A stretch of DNA of 64,000 bases, taken from positions 24,228,403-24,292,402 of the forward strand of contig JAAOOA010000086.1 of the NCBI GenBank assembly GCA_012861695.1, written 5' to 3'. The translations under genes were made by a program, and so were the position numbers. Positions 45,075-57,025 of this stretch are shown here, one piece after another. The notes under the pieces are model-generated. The model made no database searches. It was not told where the DNA came from and was given only the letters and a program-made list of their open reading frames with translations. Source of the DNA: Trematomus loennbergii (Eukaryota; Chordata; Actinopteri; Perciformes; Nototheniidae). Within the stretch, counting starts at the first letter, position 1, and each line of letters starts with the position of its first letter.

Positions 45075-45240
45075 TCACGGTGTTATCTGAGAACTTTGTA
45101 GATCTTTGAGAACTTTGTAGATGTCGTTGGAGAAGACTGTGGTGAAGTGGGGTCGTGAGCTTCTGGACATGCAAAGGGGAACTTTACCAACGTTTTGGGA
45201 ATCCTCAATGTCCCAGATCTCTGGCATGCTGCACCCGGGC
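45075..45240 (-). CDS. dpy19l-like gene, last exon
   Basis: On the minus strand, after the acceptor CGCTCAG it reads PGCSMPEIWDIEDSQNVGK, VPLC, RPHFTTVFSNDIYKVLK and stops at TGA (45075-45077). GCSMPEIWD.ED and PHFTTVF...YKVL are C-terminal hallmarks of DPY19-like C-mannosyltransferases, ER membrane enzymes that add mannose to Trp in WxxW motifs. It joins in frame to the exon at 45915-46037. The frame is intact, but it is about three residues short after PLC compared with the DPY19L1 I recall. The paralogue is uncertain, so no symbol is given. Confidence 0.85.
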
Positions 45241-45914
45241 CTGAGCGAAGAGAAAGGAAGACATGGTTAATGAGAATGACACACTATTTGTCCTGCAATT
45301 CAAGTCAATTTAGATATTTTAAATGATTATATATTTACATAACCATGTCCTAAAATGCACACATGAGTGGTCACCATCAAATACAGAATACAGGGTGACA
45401 TGATTTAACCATACAGAAACACTCTTTCCTCCCCCTCTTCTGTAGTGTGATATATAGGTTTTTGTGCCACATTAGAGATAGAACTATGAACCTGAAAATG
45501 TGCAGAATATTTCCTCTTTAGTGCAAAATAAAGTTTAACCCCAGATCAAATGCAATGTAAATACTGTTATATTATATTTCACTATATATTTTGTATTATT
45601 TTAAATATTTTTCTAGTTCTCTTCCTGTGTTTTTAATTCTTGTTTTTATGCACCACAACACCAACTCAAATTCTTCATGTGTAAACTTACCTTGTAATAA
45701 ACCTGTTTCTGATTCTGAAATAATATCTTCTGTGATTGTAATGTTTGTTGAGTGTCTGAACACTTGCCTTAAATATTATTCTTTGTTGATGTTGCAGGAA
45801 AGATTCCAGACTTTATCTTGCAATACAGTGTTATCATATTATAAAATAAAATATGACAGAAAACAGGTTGAAAAGTCCCCCCTCCTGTGAGAGGGCTTGG
45901 TGGTGTGGAGGTAC

Positions 45915-46037
45915 CTGGTTCTCCGGGTGCACCAGGAATCCTCCAGGACGAAGAAGTCCACCCCCAGCGTCATCAGGTTCCCCTTCACTGTGTCTGCAGA
46001 CATGCGGTACATGGAGTACACCAGCTTGGTTCTCTCC
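45915..46037 (-). CDS. dpy19l-like gene, exon before the last
   Basis: Minus strand, acceptor CCTCGCAG, 123 nt, donor CCAG|GTACCT. It encodes ERTKLVYSMYRMSADTVKG, NLMTLGVDFFVLEDSWCTRR and two bases of the next Arg. The ILEESWC.RRS-type stretch is typical of DPY19-like proteins. No further upstream exon was found in 46038-46716, and block 3 of the lectin duplication begins at 46717. Confidence 0.87.
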
Positions 46038-47720
46038 CTGCGAGGAGCACAATAAAGCATTGATACGGTGCACAAGTTGGAGAACAACTACATGCAAAGT
46101 ATAGCAGTACAGAGGTGCAAGAAGTACCAATACAAATACAATTGTGAAGTCCCCTTGTTACCAGTTAAAGTGCTGCATTTAAAATCGTGCTTCAGTAAAG
46201 GTGCAAATGTATTAGCATCAAATATAATTAAAGTTACAAAATTAAAATGACTAGTTAAGCGCAATGGCCCATTTCTGAATAATATATATATTCAATTACT
46301 GTATTATTTCTGAATGGTCAATCGATCAATTTGCATCTAAATTAAGTCATCTGTTTATTTAAAAAATAGCAAAAATAATAGTGTATAAAAAACTTTTAAC
46401 AAAAGATTCGTAGCAATGCGGCGTATTTTTAGTATCCTTTGGTTGAAGGTGTTTTTTCCTTCATCATTTAAATCAGGGGTGTCTTTTTTCAACACATTCT
46501 CACTCCCAACTCGGCCTATGTTGACGTTATGTCAGGGTCCCTGTCGTCACTTTCCAACGCAAGGGGGGGCCCTTTAGCGTTGAGTCTCAACTATCAGGGA
46601 GTCCCATTGACTTGCATAGAGCTCCCTGAACGCTGGTAATAGACGAGTTGGGATCGCGGCGAAATGCTCTCCGCAGATCCATTCTCACAGCGTTTATCAA
46701 TAAATATAAATAAATCAGTATTATTTCTTAATGTTAGGAATTTATTTTCTTTGACTTTGGCTTAAGTACATTTTGTCTGGCAGGCCCAATCATTGATGTC
46801 CACATACTGTGAAGCAATACCCTTTGCAAACTTGACAAAATCTGACTTCTATTGTTCTGCACAGTGTTGATCTGGGGAAAGATTCTTCTGTAGTACGCTA
46901 TTTTTATAATTTAAGTATTTTTATGCAAAAGTTGTTGAAAAGTTCCTTTAGAGGCCAGCAGTGTTTAAAGAGTCTTTGGGAAATGATGTTCCCATGTTTG
47001 GAAGCTTTTAAATACAATTTTTACTGCATATCATTCACCTTTCAGCAGGCACACTTTCATTCCTAATCCAGTTATAAAATGACAGAAAGAGTTTTTTTTT
47101 TTTTTATGGCAAAACAAGTAGACTGCCTCTAACTATGCCCTGTCAGAACTTTTTTGTAAATACCAAAATTCTTTGTGAAATACAACTGTATGGCCTTAAC
47201 AAGGTTCTCTTTCTTTTTGTATTTTTGCCAAAGGAAGTCTTGTTATTAATGCTTTCTACAGAAAAACACAAACGGCTCAGGCATACAGAGGAAACTGGTC
47301 TTTGTTTGGGCCTCCAGACATACATTAGTTGTTTGAACTTTAATATTGTCTGTGGCCCTTCAGTTAACAAGATACCAATCTCACAGACATGATTGATTTC
47401 TGATCTAAATTGGGTAAGAAAGCTTTCAGATGTCTTTTATATATTTGTCTATATTTAAATAAAAAACCTGCCTTCAGAACCATTGCTTTCACTGGTCTTA
47501 AATGATTGATAGAAAAATCAGTTGTTTTCTTATGACATAAAACAAGCACATTCCCAAAAGGTGTACAAGTCCCGTGTAAAAGCAAAAGTCAAGGCAGACT
47601 TGTTGCAATCTCCACCAGTAAATCTTGACGTCATGCAAACAATGAAATTTAAGATGCAATTTTATTTTGGATGCTTTGTGTACACATTACAGCATCTTTG
47701 CAAATCCATTACATTGAATG

Positions 47721-50700
47721 CTAATCCAGTGCAGAGCCAAACACCTCCACCTCACAGAGGGTCATACTCCCTCTTCCAGGATACCTATGTAAACATAGCG
47801 GCCGTCCATCCCATTGGGAACCTGGAACTCAGCTGTTTCACCTGCCGGGATGCTGGTGATTACAGCAAACCTGTAGAAGAAGCAGAAATCACTACATTAA
47901 CCTCAGGAAGGGTTTATTGAAGTAATAGGCTTTTCATTTTAAGTTCAATATGCACTCAAAGCGTCATTAGGTTTCTACGCTTTACTTGGTTAGAATGTTG
48001 GTTGCAGATCTTTTAATTAGGGCTTGATAATGAACAATATTTATATTTCAGTAATGTTTAAATAAATGTTTTCAAATCATGTCACAGAATCACAATTGAC
48101 GACCCTCGATCAGGCCTTTCATTTGGCGACCTTGGTATTTGTCCATTTCTGTGATCAGAGAACACATTGCAGGAATCATTCATAAATGAAGGGTATTCCC
48201 GCTCCAATCCTATTTCTTGGCAATGTAAGGATTTTTAATCCAAAATGTAGCAACAGGGTAAACTTGAGAGAAAAACTGAATAATTGTTCCTCAAACGTGT
48301 TCCAACAAAATACCAATTTAGTGACTTTTTAATATTAGTATTGTAATAGGACAGGCTGTAAGTTACCTTGGATTGTCAGCACCATTGTTTACAAGAGAAT
48401 CTCCAATGCGGATCTCGGCTCCATTGAGTCGTTCGTGGACTTCATATCGGTTGGTTATCTTAACAGAAAACACTTTGTGTGTTTTGGGCAGAGCCAGCCT
48501 CCACCAGGGGTTCCTTTGCTTGGCTGTGTGACTGCAGGAACCGTCACCCCACTTGGAGGCCCGATTCCCATCAATGGCTCTATATGCATGGCAGTCCCAT
48601 ACACTGATGACTGTGTGGCTTTGCCTTGAATGGCCAGGTTCTCTCCTGCAACAAAAAACAAAACAAAGATTTAGGTTAAATAAATAACATTTATGACTCC
48701 TGATGCAGATTGTTTTTTATTATACGTTTCACCATGACTCTCAAAAGATTTGATTTAATTTGCCGTCAGGATGAAGGACATAAAAGGGATAACCCCACCA
48801 TATACAAACAACTACAATATAGTTATTTGTTATTGGAAAAGAGGAATTAAAGTCATATTATACTGTAGTCTATAATATATTGAGTCTATAGTTAAAGTTA
48901 TATATAACTACAACTGCACTAAGTTTAACTAAATGTGTCATTCAGTTTTGGCAAATTAAACTTTAAATAAAATAAGACCTGTTTTAGTAATCATAAGTGA
49001 CATGAAAGGCTGGTACATCCTTTCTCTTTTTCATATTAATGGGACCATATTTTACAACTTGAACATCATGCTGGATTGAAGAAGACTTGAAACAAACAAT
49101 TGAGATCATAAACTAATGGGTACACTCTTTCCAGCAGTAATACATCAAGTGAGTTGCAAGACAATTTTGCATAGACTTCTACACAATCAGACTTTTAGAA
49201 AGAATGCAGGTTTAAGGCACTTTTTTATACTTGTATTGTCATTACACAGTGGGCATACTTACTATGTAACAAAATGGTTTCTCTGCATTTGACCCATCTT
49301 AGTGTTAGGAGCAGTGCACTGAGTTCACTTTCAGCCACTTGGCTTATATGACAGTTCCTTATTTAGATGGAAATCACACATTATTTATGTAAGATCCCAA
49401 ACCCTCACCAGTTGGGGCATGGTACCCGTAGACTTCCACCTCACAGAGGGTAAGGACCTTTCCATCACCCGGTATACGCACAGTCACATAGCGTCCCTCC
49501 ACACGATGAGTGAAAGTCAGAGTGTACAATGCCTTATTGTAGAAATTGTACCAGCCCTAAAAGAAAGAGAACAAAAGTGAGAAAGAAAGAACATGAATGA
49601 CATGTTATACCCCTAAGGCTTCAACAGTTAGATAAAAGGTAACTGGTAATTCATCATAGACTTCTATACAATCTGACTCCTTTTTGCAATCAGTGGGGCA
49701 CCCACTGCGAGATATGAAAGACGATGCAAGTTTAACGCACTTCAGCATTGCCTATATTTTATATGCAATGCAAATAAGTAAAATGACATGGTTGAAACAT
49801 TTAGGAACAGTTTCTATGAGAATCTACTGGCAGAGGTGGGTAGTACATTTACAGTTTTGAGGTACTTTTAACTTGAGTATTTCCATGTAATTCTACTTTC
49901 TACTCCTCTACATTTCAATACGGAAACAATGTCATTTATTCCAGTACATTCATTAAACAGCTTTAGCTACTTTTAACTAAATGTATCTCTAACAATTAAA
50001 CTAGGGGACTAACTCTTTAAGTCACAAAACAGTCAAATCATATAAATAAATTAAACTTGTAAAATGCATGAATATATCTAGAAATGTCACATACATGTAC
50101 ATTTAATCATTAAGTACATTTTGCTGATAATACTTTTACTTAAGAAACATTTTGAATGCAGGAATTTTCCTTGTAATGAAATATTTAGAAACTAGGGATC
50201 TGTACTTTTACTCGAGTAAGCATCTTAATACACCTCTGTCTACTGGTGGTGAGCAATGAACAGGGGAGAGGAGAAGATAAACAAAATGCTCAGACAGTTA
50301 CACAAAACAAATGAATAAAATGTGTGCAGGAAATGTCTTACACTGGGTTTGAGCACCATTGTTGCCTAAAGAGTTGCCGATGTGGACCTGTGCCCCCTGA
50401 AGCCTGTCTGAACAGCAGTCTTCTGTTGGAGATGATGACGGAGGTGACGATGTAGGGCTCCAGCAGGTCCACTCTCCACCAGGGGTTGCTTTCTGCATCA
50501 GTGTGGGTGCACGATCCAGAATGGAACTTATTGTCACGGTTTCCATCAATAGCGCTGCTGGCAGATCCAAACACGTGGTTATAACGGTTTGACTGGGTCG
50601 CTTTTCCACGCAACGCCACGTTTTCTAGAAAGAGACAGTTGAATATATAATTATAATACACACATTGGAAAATGGTTTAAGCTACATTATTGTTCCAACA

Positions 50701-51681
50701 GATAACTGGTCCTGAATATTCAACGCACAACAACTAAAGAAAACAGAAAAAAACACAAATGACAAACAGAGAAATGCTGCACGTTTCTCAGAAAGTAAAT
50801 GATGACTTGATATGACCTGTGAACGGTGATCATTAAAAACTATTCCATTGTGAGTTGGGTTACGCTTTCTGAATTTGCAGCATGTTGCCTTAGCATGCAC
50901 GTGTTGTCCACTTGATAAAGATGTTTATCAGTGTTTTAATGTCTATGCAGTGTTTTATTTCCAAACGCTGAACACATGCTGATGAACTGGAGATTGAATG
51001 TGTTTTCTGTATTTGTTTGTGTCGCTTTGCTGGGATTTCTTACATGGCGATGTGTTCACAGTTACATTTAAACAGTATTACCACAATAACCAGTTATTGG
51101 AGCAGCAAAACATACAGTATATCTAATGTGAGCAGTGACATTACAATATTTCATGCATTACATAACTGCTGAAAAACTCGTATTTCCACCACAATCCAAA
51201 GGATTTTGGAGCTAAAGCTATAAACTAGACCAGTGGTTCCCAATCAGGGGTACGGGGACAAAATAAACCATTTTAAATCAATTGTCTTAAGCTTGGTGTC
51301 CTGCCCCAAGAACTATCAAAGTTTAAGAAAGACAAGCAAGGTCGAGTGTCTCAATAAAAGCTCTAGTCTTAACAAAAGATGTTGAAACTGCTAGAATAAG
51401 TGTAAAGGTCAAGTTTAAATGCATTTGTATTAAGGGTGACTTATCAACTAAGGAGCAGTTTGGTTAAATACGATTAGAAAAGGGTTTAACAAGAAAACAT
51501 GTAGGCGCATCATCACAGATGAGTGAGGGGGCTCTTATAGAATGGAGACCAGCTCAAGGGGTAAACGAGACAAAAAGGTTGGGAACCACTGATCTAGACA
51601 ATTAAACTTAATTTGTATAAACCTGCTTTTCTTGCTAACGGACAGCCTTACATTCACTTCCCTGTTATGTTTATAGTGAAA

Positions 51682-51712
<31 letters not shown>

Positions 51713-51783
51713 ACATATACATATACATATACATATATAATATATATATATATACATATATATATATACATATATATACATAT

Positions 51784-51846
<63 letters not shown>

Positions 51847-51994
51847 CATATATATATATATATATATAATACATATACATATATATATATACACATCTAT
51901 ATACATATACAATAAACCATTCATACTCACGATAAGTGGAGGCAGAGCACGTCTCCATGAGGAGCATGAGAAGGAAAACACTGAGTTTCATCAT
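47721..51994 (-). CDS. two-domain F-type lectin (fucolectin), copy 3, inverted
   Basis: Same gene as copies 1 and 2 on the minus strand. Exons in order: 51931-51994, 50342-50624, 49409-49556, 48367-48645, 47721-47870. Losses: two bases near 50422, which shift the frame just inside the NRRDCC motif, one near 50351 that restores the length, one near 49535 (exon 3), one near 48590 (exon 4), three in exon 5 near 47770-47785, and the break shared by all copies. Signal peptide and splice sites are intact. Intron 1 carries a private TA-rich microsatellite. Domain 2 motif NRYEVHERL as in the other copies. Confidence 0.9.
51231..51591. mobile_element. hAT-type MITE (CAGTGGTTCCCAACC), block 3
   Basis: Inverted copy of the intron 1 element of blocks 1 and 2. 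Confidence 0.85.
51681..51912. repeat. TATACA/TA microsatellite in lectin copy 3 intron 1
   Basis: About 230 bp of (TA)n and (TATACA)n. Blocks 1 and 2 have only TATATATATGACG or TATATATGACG here, so this expansion is private to block 3. It gives long artefactual open frames of Ile, Tyr, Met and His. Confidence 0.96.
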
Positions 51995-53498
51995 TCTGGA
52001 TGAGACCTAGGAAAGTCATTAATAGAACATATTTAACATAAAACACATGTCTTTGTTATTTCTGAAAGCCATCATTTAAGAAATGCAAATCGAAGTGTAT
52101 TGAATTTCAACATTAAGACCATGATCCCGCCCCTTATGTCTTACCAATGGGAAGTCAAAGTTAAACATATTTAATACAACTGTTAATAAATTAAAGCTGC
52201 AATTTGAATGTATACTTTATGATGAAGACCTTTCACAAAGAAGAACAAATAATATTATTTTAAATAATTAACAATGGGGAAGAGCTTGGTTAAATCCTTG
52301 ACTTTGATTGGATATTCCTTCTCTGAGAATACATGATTTTTCGTAACCGTCTGTAAAATATAAAAACTTCAGGGGTGGAAAATAACTAAGATGTACTCAA
52401 GTACTGTACAGTACTTAATTACAAATTGGAGGTACTTGAACTTTACTAAAGTATTTTAGTGCCACTTTATACTTCTACTCCACTACAACTCAAAGGGAAA
52501 TGTTGTACTTTTTACTTCGTTACAGCCAAGGCCGGATTAACCACAGGGCACACTGGGCACGTGCCCAGGGGCCCTTGAGCAAGAGGGGCCCTCAGTGACC
52601 ACACACACACACACAAATATGGCAACTGCACTCGTTCACTTTAGTTGTGGTGAAAACAAAGGAAAATGCATTTTGTCAAACCATGCGTTAGCAAGTTTGT
52701 TGAAGTTTGTATATGTACTCACACTGTATAGTTGTGGGATGGAAGATGATCTCAAGGTGAGTGATAGAAGGCTGGCAGGTTTCCCGGGAATCAGAAGAGT
52801 TTTTGCCTGAGTTCAAAGAACAATCTGGTAATGAGTGAGTGTGCAGGAGAGGCTTATATACTAGCTGATTGGAGATGAGAAGCAGCAAGGAGCCCAGGTG
52901 AGCTGACGGGGTGGGTGTGGCTGTCCAGTCGGGTGAGGTGGAGGCGGGGTCAGTGGAAAAGTACTGAGGTGCAGCACGTAAGGCAGACCGTGATAATAAG
53001 ATCCGGGATCAGCAACTTCTTCTACTGATGTTGAAAAATGTTTATTTCATCTGATGCTAGCTTCGTTATTGTCGATAAAATATATAGACTGCCATTTAGA
53101 AACATCCAGTAAATACAATTCTGCTTCCAACAATAGGGCTAGGCCAAACTGTCTACACTGTGAAAACGGTTCCGATGGTGAAGTCAATAAAACTCTATTG
53201 TCTAATGTCATTTATTTGCCCTAAATTGATTTTTTTTCAATGTGCATTAAATAAGCAACACTTAATTAACAATGAGAACATGTTTTAAGAACTCATTAAT
53301 TTATAAATTAATAGTCACATTTTCTGAACTTTCTTATAAATAAGTTTGGAAAACTTCATAAAAATGCTTTTAGCAACGCCACGGTCATGACACGCCCTCA
53401 AACGTGAATACCGCGGTGTGAGACATCCTGTTCCTCTTTACAGCGATTCTTCGTCAGCTGTACATGTGAGGTAAAATAATCTAACATTAGGTTAGAAT

Positions 53499-54124
53499 CA
53501 GTGCTTGAATTGGGCCGGTACTCACCGTTACGCAGTACCGGGATTCTGATTTGTACCCATCTGGTACCGTTACTTCTTACTGAGTAACTGTCTCCTGGTA
53601 CTCATCTGAGTAACTCACTAAAAATGAAATACTATATGACAGTAAAACAAGAATAGAGTTTAAAAGGGGAGTGATTCGTAAAATATCCATAAGAAAAAGT
53701 AAATCTGTTTACAGGTCTGTTTCAAATGGATGTTGAGAGGTATCCATAGATCTCTTCATTTTGCTCTCAAAGTGCACCAGATTGATGCATTTAACTTCAA
53801 TATTTAAAGAAAAGTCTTCCTGGGGGAGCAGGCCCCGGACTCCCCTAGAGGGTGTTAGGTCCACTCCCCACTTATAAAAATAGCACTTTCCCACTGCACC
53901 CCCTCTAATCTCAGATGCACCCTGAGTCATTTGTTTAAGTACAGTGAGCCTTTCTAAAATATACAGTAAAGAGACAAACCCACCAGCATTATAGGATATA
54001 CTAGGATATGACTTTGACTATGACTTTGAGCCAAATACTTGTTTTTGGGCTGTATAAATAAATTGACTTGAAACAGTTGCTGATTTAGAGTACTGGCACC
54101 TTTTGTATTCCAATTCAAGCACTG
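53499..54124. mobile_element. hAT-like element (CAGTGCTTGAATTGG ends)
   Basis: The ends CAGTGCTTGAATTGG and CCAATTCAAGCACTG are perfect 15-bp inverted repeats. The inside includes the sequence shared with the left end of block 1 (53590-53980), so the transposase fragments of blocks 1 and 2 probably come from the same family, with an internal deletion here. Confidence 0.75.
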
Positions 54125-54397
54125 ATCATATCACATCATAATGTATCAATATTTCCTTATTTGAGTCAGATTCTTGAGCCGTATCTGGCCGTGCAACACT
54201 CACAGTGTCACATACTGTATGCAGAAGTATTATTTTAAACAACACATTAAGTTGATGAAACACTCGAGTCAAATGTAATTAAAGTCAGATCCACTCGTGT
54301 CTTGGACGGGGCAGTGATATCATAAACCCAGTGGCGTTTTTATATGTACAAAAGTGGTGGGGCACAAAAAACGTAGATGTCTATATATAAGCTTCTG
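54125..54397. other. short intergenic stretch
   Basis: No gene or clear repeat. Confidence 0.4.
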
Positions 54398-55395
54398 CAG
54401 TGACGTGCAGTGAGGTTCATGGCTGGTGAGGCACTGGCACTGACTCTTCAGGTTTACAAATATTATATTTTGACCTAAACCAAAATATAATATTATTTTC
54501 AAAAGCTTTTTTGTCTGATGCTTCGATTAATTTGATACAGACAGTTCAACAAAAGGATACCCAAAAATGTAATTTTATCATTTAAATATTGAATTGTTCT
54601 CTCTTAGTAAGATCCCATTTTCAATAAAATTGCGGTCTTACCTTGACTTGAAGATGAAGTCCATTTGCCTATCCTTCTGGACAAAAATTTCTATTACTTT
54701 TTTGTAAAAGTCCTCCTTATCTTCTTGTAGTTTCAAAGTCTATCATAAATCTAATCCATAGATTTATGATTCAAAATTATAAAAGTAGGGTAGACATGTG
54801 GATATTATCCGGCTGAACAAAACGTGCATTTATCTAACAGGTACGTTTCCCACAGATCTTATTTCGAGCTATTTTCTAAAATCCTATGGAGAAATCTCAT
54901 TGCTTTTTGTCGAGGGAAGCCACGCGCAGCTTACTTCCGGGTTTTAGGACGCGTCACTGCAGCTCTCTCGTCTCCTCTTCACACACCACACTTTTCGCGG
55001 CACACGTACTTACAGCCAATCAGCTCTGAATTATGTGAGATATGGGGATGGCAGCTCAGTGCCCGTATGGTCATAATTTTTTTGCCACACACATTAAATG
55101 GAAAATACTCTGAGCATGCGCAGTGTAGTTTTTACAGTCACTGTTCACTTAGACAGTGAGAGGGAGGGGCATGATCAGGTTTTGTCCCACATGGCTCTAA
55201 ACAGCTCAATAGGCACACACTGTGACTGTAGACACACTAATTAGAAGAACACAGACTAAAACAGCAATGTACAGACGAATCAGATGATTAACCATGATCT
55301 TAAATATATTTTATATTTAAAAAAAAAAAAATTGGCATTTTTTGTAATCATTATTTGTAATACTTTCTGCTGACACTAATGACCAGTCGCCACTG
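54398..55395. mobile_element. hAT-like element (CAGTGACGTGCAGTGAGG start)
   Basis: The left end CAGTGACGTGCAGTGAGG is opposed by GACCAGTCGCCACTG, a short imperfect inverted repeat. No transposase frame is recognised; the open frame at 54824-55159 lacks motifs. No matching 8-bp duplication was found. Confidence 0.55.
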
Positions 55396-56212
55396 CATAA
55401 ACCTGTTAATGAACGCATTCAAACGCTTTTCTTTTACCAGCTGTATTCACCTTGCAGGTGCAGCTATGTGGCTTTTATCCTGGATAAAGTGTTTCAGTCA
55501 TGGATGTTTAAAGTTTAACGTCTTCATATTTGTCTAATTATAGTTGACTTTTCATTCAGGAAGTATGACGCGCTGCGCTCTCAGTACGCTTGTCCATGTT
55601 TGTGATTGGTCGAATGCTCTAAATACCACCCTCTTATGAGAATGCACACCTAACTAGATAGGACAAAGCTGGCTTGATATCTAACTCAAACATATCCAGG
55701 TTATGTTGAACCGGCTTCGTAGTACAGGCCTCTGAGCTCATCCAACAATGCAACATACATAATAAATACAAAAATACAAAATAAAAAGTAGTGCAAAAAG
55801 TATATATTTTATATTAAGGTGTCGTATTCATTCTGTACAAACTGTAAAGCCCCCTGAGACAAATGTAAAATGTGTGATATTGGGCTATATAAATAAACTT
55901 TGATTGATTTGTTATTCTGTAATTGAACAGGGTTTAGATCTATTCCAGCAGTAGCCCACTAGATGTCAGTATTGATCTATACACATGCAGCTGCAGTCTG
56001 AAACACATCACATTTAGGTGCAGCCATTTTTTACATCTGTCTCTTCTCTTATTATGTAACGTTGCTTCACTTTGTCTACCTTTACTTCTTTGGTTAAAGC
56101 CCCTGAAATATGTGTTCTTTTATATTCTTGAACATGAGTAAATAAGCATTAAAAAACACAAATGTCAAACGCTGTGTTGCGAGACAAAAACAATAAAACC
56201 TGTTTCTTCTTT
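55396..56212. other. intergenic stretch with repeat tail
   Basis: Contains the common fish repeat tail near 55840-55910 (aaagccccctgagacaaatg, gggctatataaataaac). No gene seen. Confidence 0.4.
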
Positions 56213-56706
56213 AAAGGTCCCCTATTATACTATTTTTCATCAATATATTATAGGTCTCAGATATATACAAAACATGTCTCTGAAGTGTTTGGCTCCAAAC
56301 ACCAAACAGATCATTGTAGCATCCCACAATCCCCTCTGTTTCAGCCCTGTTTCAAAAGTGCTGATTCTCTGTCTGTTACTTTAGATGAAAATAAGGAGCC
56401 CTCCCCACGCCCCTTCTGAGAGATATTTGGTTACAAAGAACACAATGGTGCTCTAGGAGGAGATTCAGGGGATGTGGTTACCTTCGTTGGTGATTGGCTA
56501 ATGGTTACACAAGCCACAAAAACATTGTGACATCACAAAGTGGCCAAAATCTAATCAGCTCATTTTCAGACAGGTTTTTTTATATAAATGGATCAGGACA
56601 AAAAGAGAGAGTATCTTTTTTCCTGAAACTTTCAGAGTCTCTTTACACAGAGGGGACACATGTGATGTATACAAGACATGAAAAAGTGGATTTTGTACAA
56701 TAGGTG
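56213..56706. mobile_element. MITE family B, copy 2 (inverted)
   Basis: Inverted relative to 13246-13746: starts TAAAGGTCCCCTATTATACT and ends GGATTTTGTACAATAGGTGA. Internal words (gtctctgaagtgtttggctc) match throughout. Confidence 0.85.
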
Positions 56707-56766
56707 ACTTGGTCATGATGGTGCTGAGGTGTGTTTCTGTGACAGACACCCTGTCATTATTAAAGC

Positions 56767-57025
56767 TTTATTATTATTACACAGGTTCATGTCGACATGT
56801 CATTTATTGCATGTCACTTATCGCGTGTGAGTCAGTAAACACAGGCTTTCCCTCATTTGCATTTTTCAGAAAGAATGAGGAATGGCAGGGTTACCTTTCT
56901 TATCTTCAGGCTGATCAAGGAAATAGTTTCCTTTCTGCGCTGTGATCTTTTAACAACAAAGATAAGTCAATATTTGTTCTTCAGTGGTGAGAAAAACGGT
57001 GTCCTCATTGCTGTCTAAATGCTGG
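56767..57025 (+). repeat. 259-bp direct repeat, copy 1
   Basis: Identical by eye, over the whole length, to 57948-58206. From TTTATTATTATTACACAGG to GTCTAAATGCTGG. No coding potential. Confidence 0.95.

Larger units (their letters stand above)
44862..46716. other. spacer of the palindrome formed by blocks 2 and 3
   Basis: About 1.85 kb of single-copy DNA between the inverted arms. It holds two dpy19l-like exons on the minus strand and, next to block 3, a repeat-like stretch (about 46480-46700: CACATTCTCACTCCCAACTC opposed by GAGTTGGGATCGCGG). The rest (45241-45914, 46038-46480) is AT-rich intron. Confidence 0.7.
46717..53980 (-). repeat. segmental duplication block 3, inverted (F-lectin copy 3)
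   Basis: Inverted copy of blocks 1 and 2. The inner end (gtattatttcttaatgttag) matches the right end of block 2, which lacks an 11-17 bp stretch present here. The outer end matches the left end of block 1 (gggtttgtctctttactg, read inverted). Inside, it lacks most of the hAT transposase piece seen in blocks 1 and 2. Confidence 0.92.

Noticed and set aside
51535..51994. Open frames of up to 148 residues on both strands around lectin copy 3 exon 1
   Set aside because: Mostly TA/TATACA microsatellite; only the signal-peptide exon (51931-51994) is real.
54824..55159. 111-residue frame starting MHLSNRYVSHRS
   Set aside because: Lies inside an inverted-repeat element, no family motif, no splice context; not one of the missing dpy19l exons.
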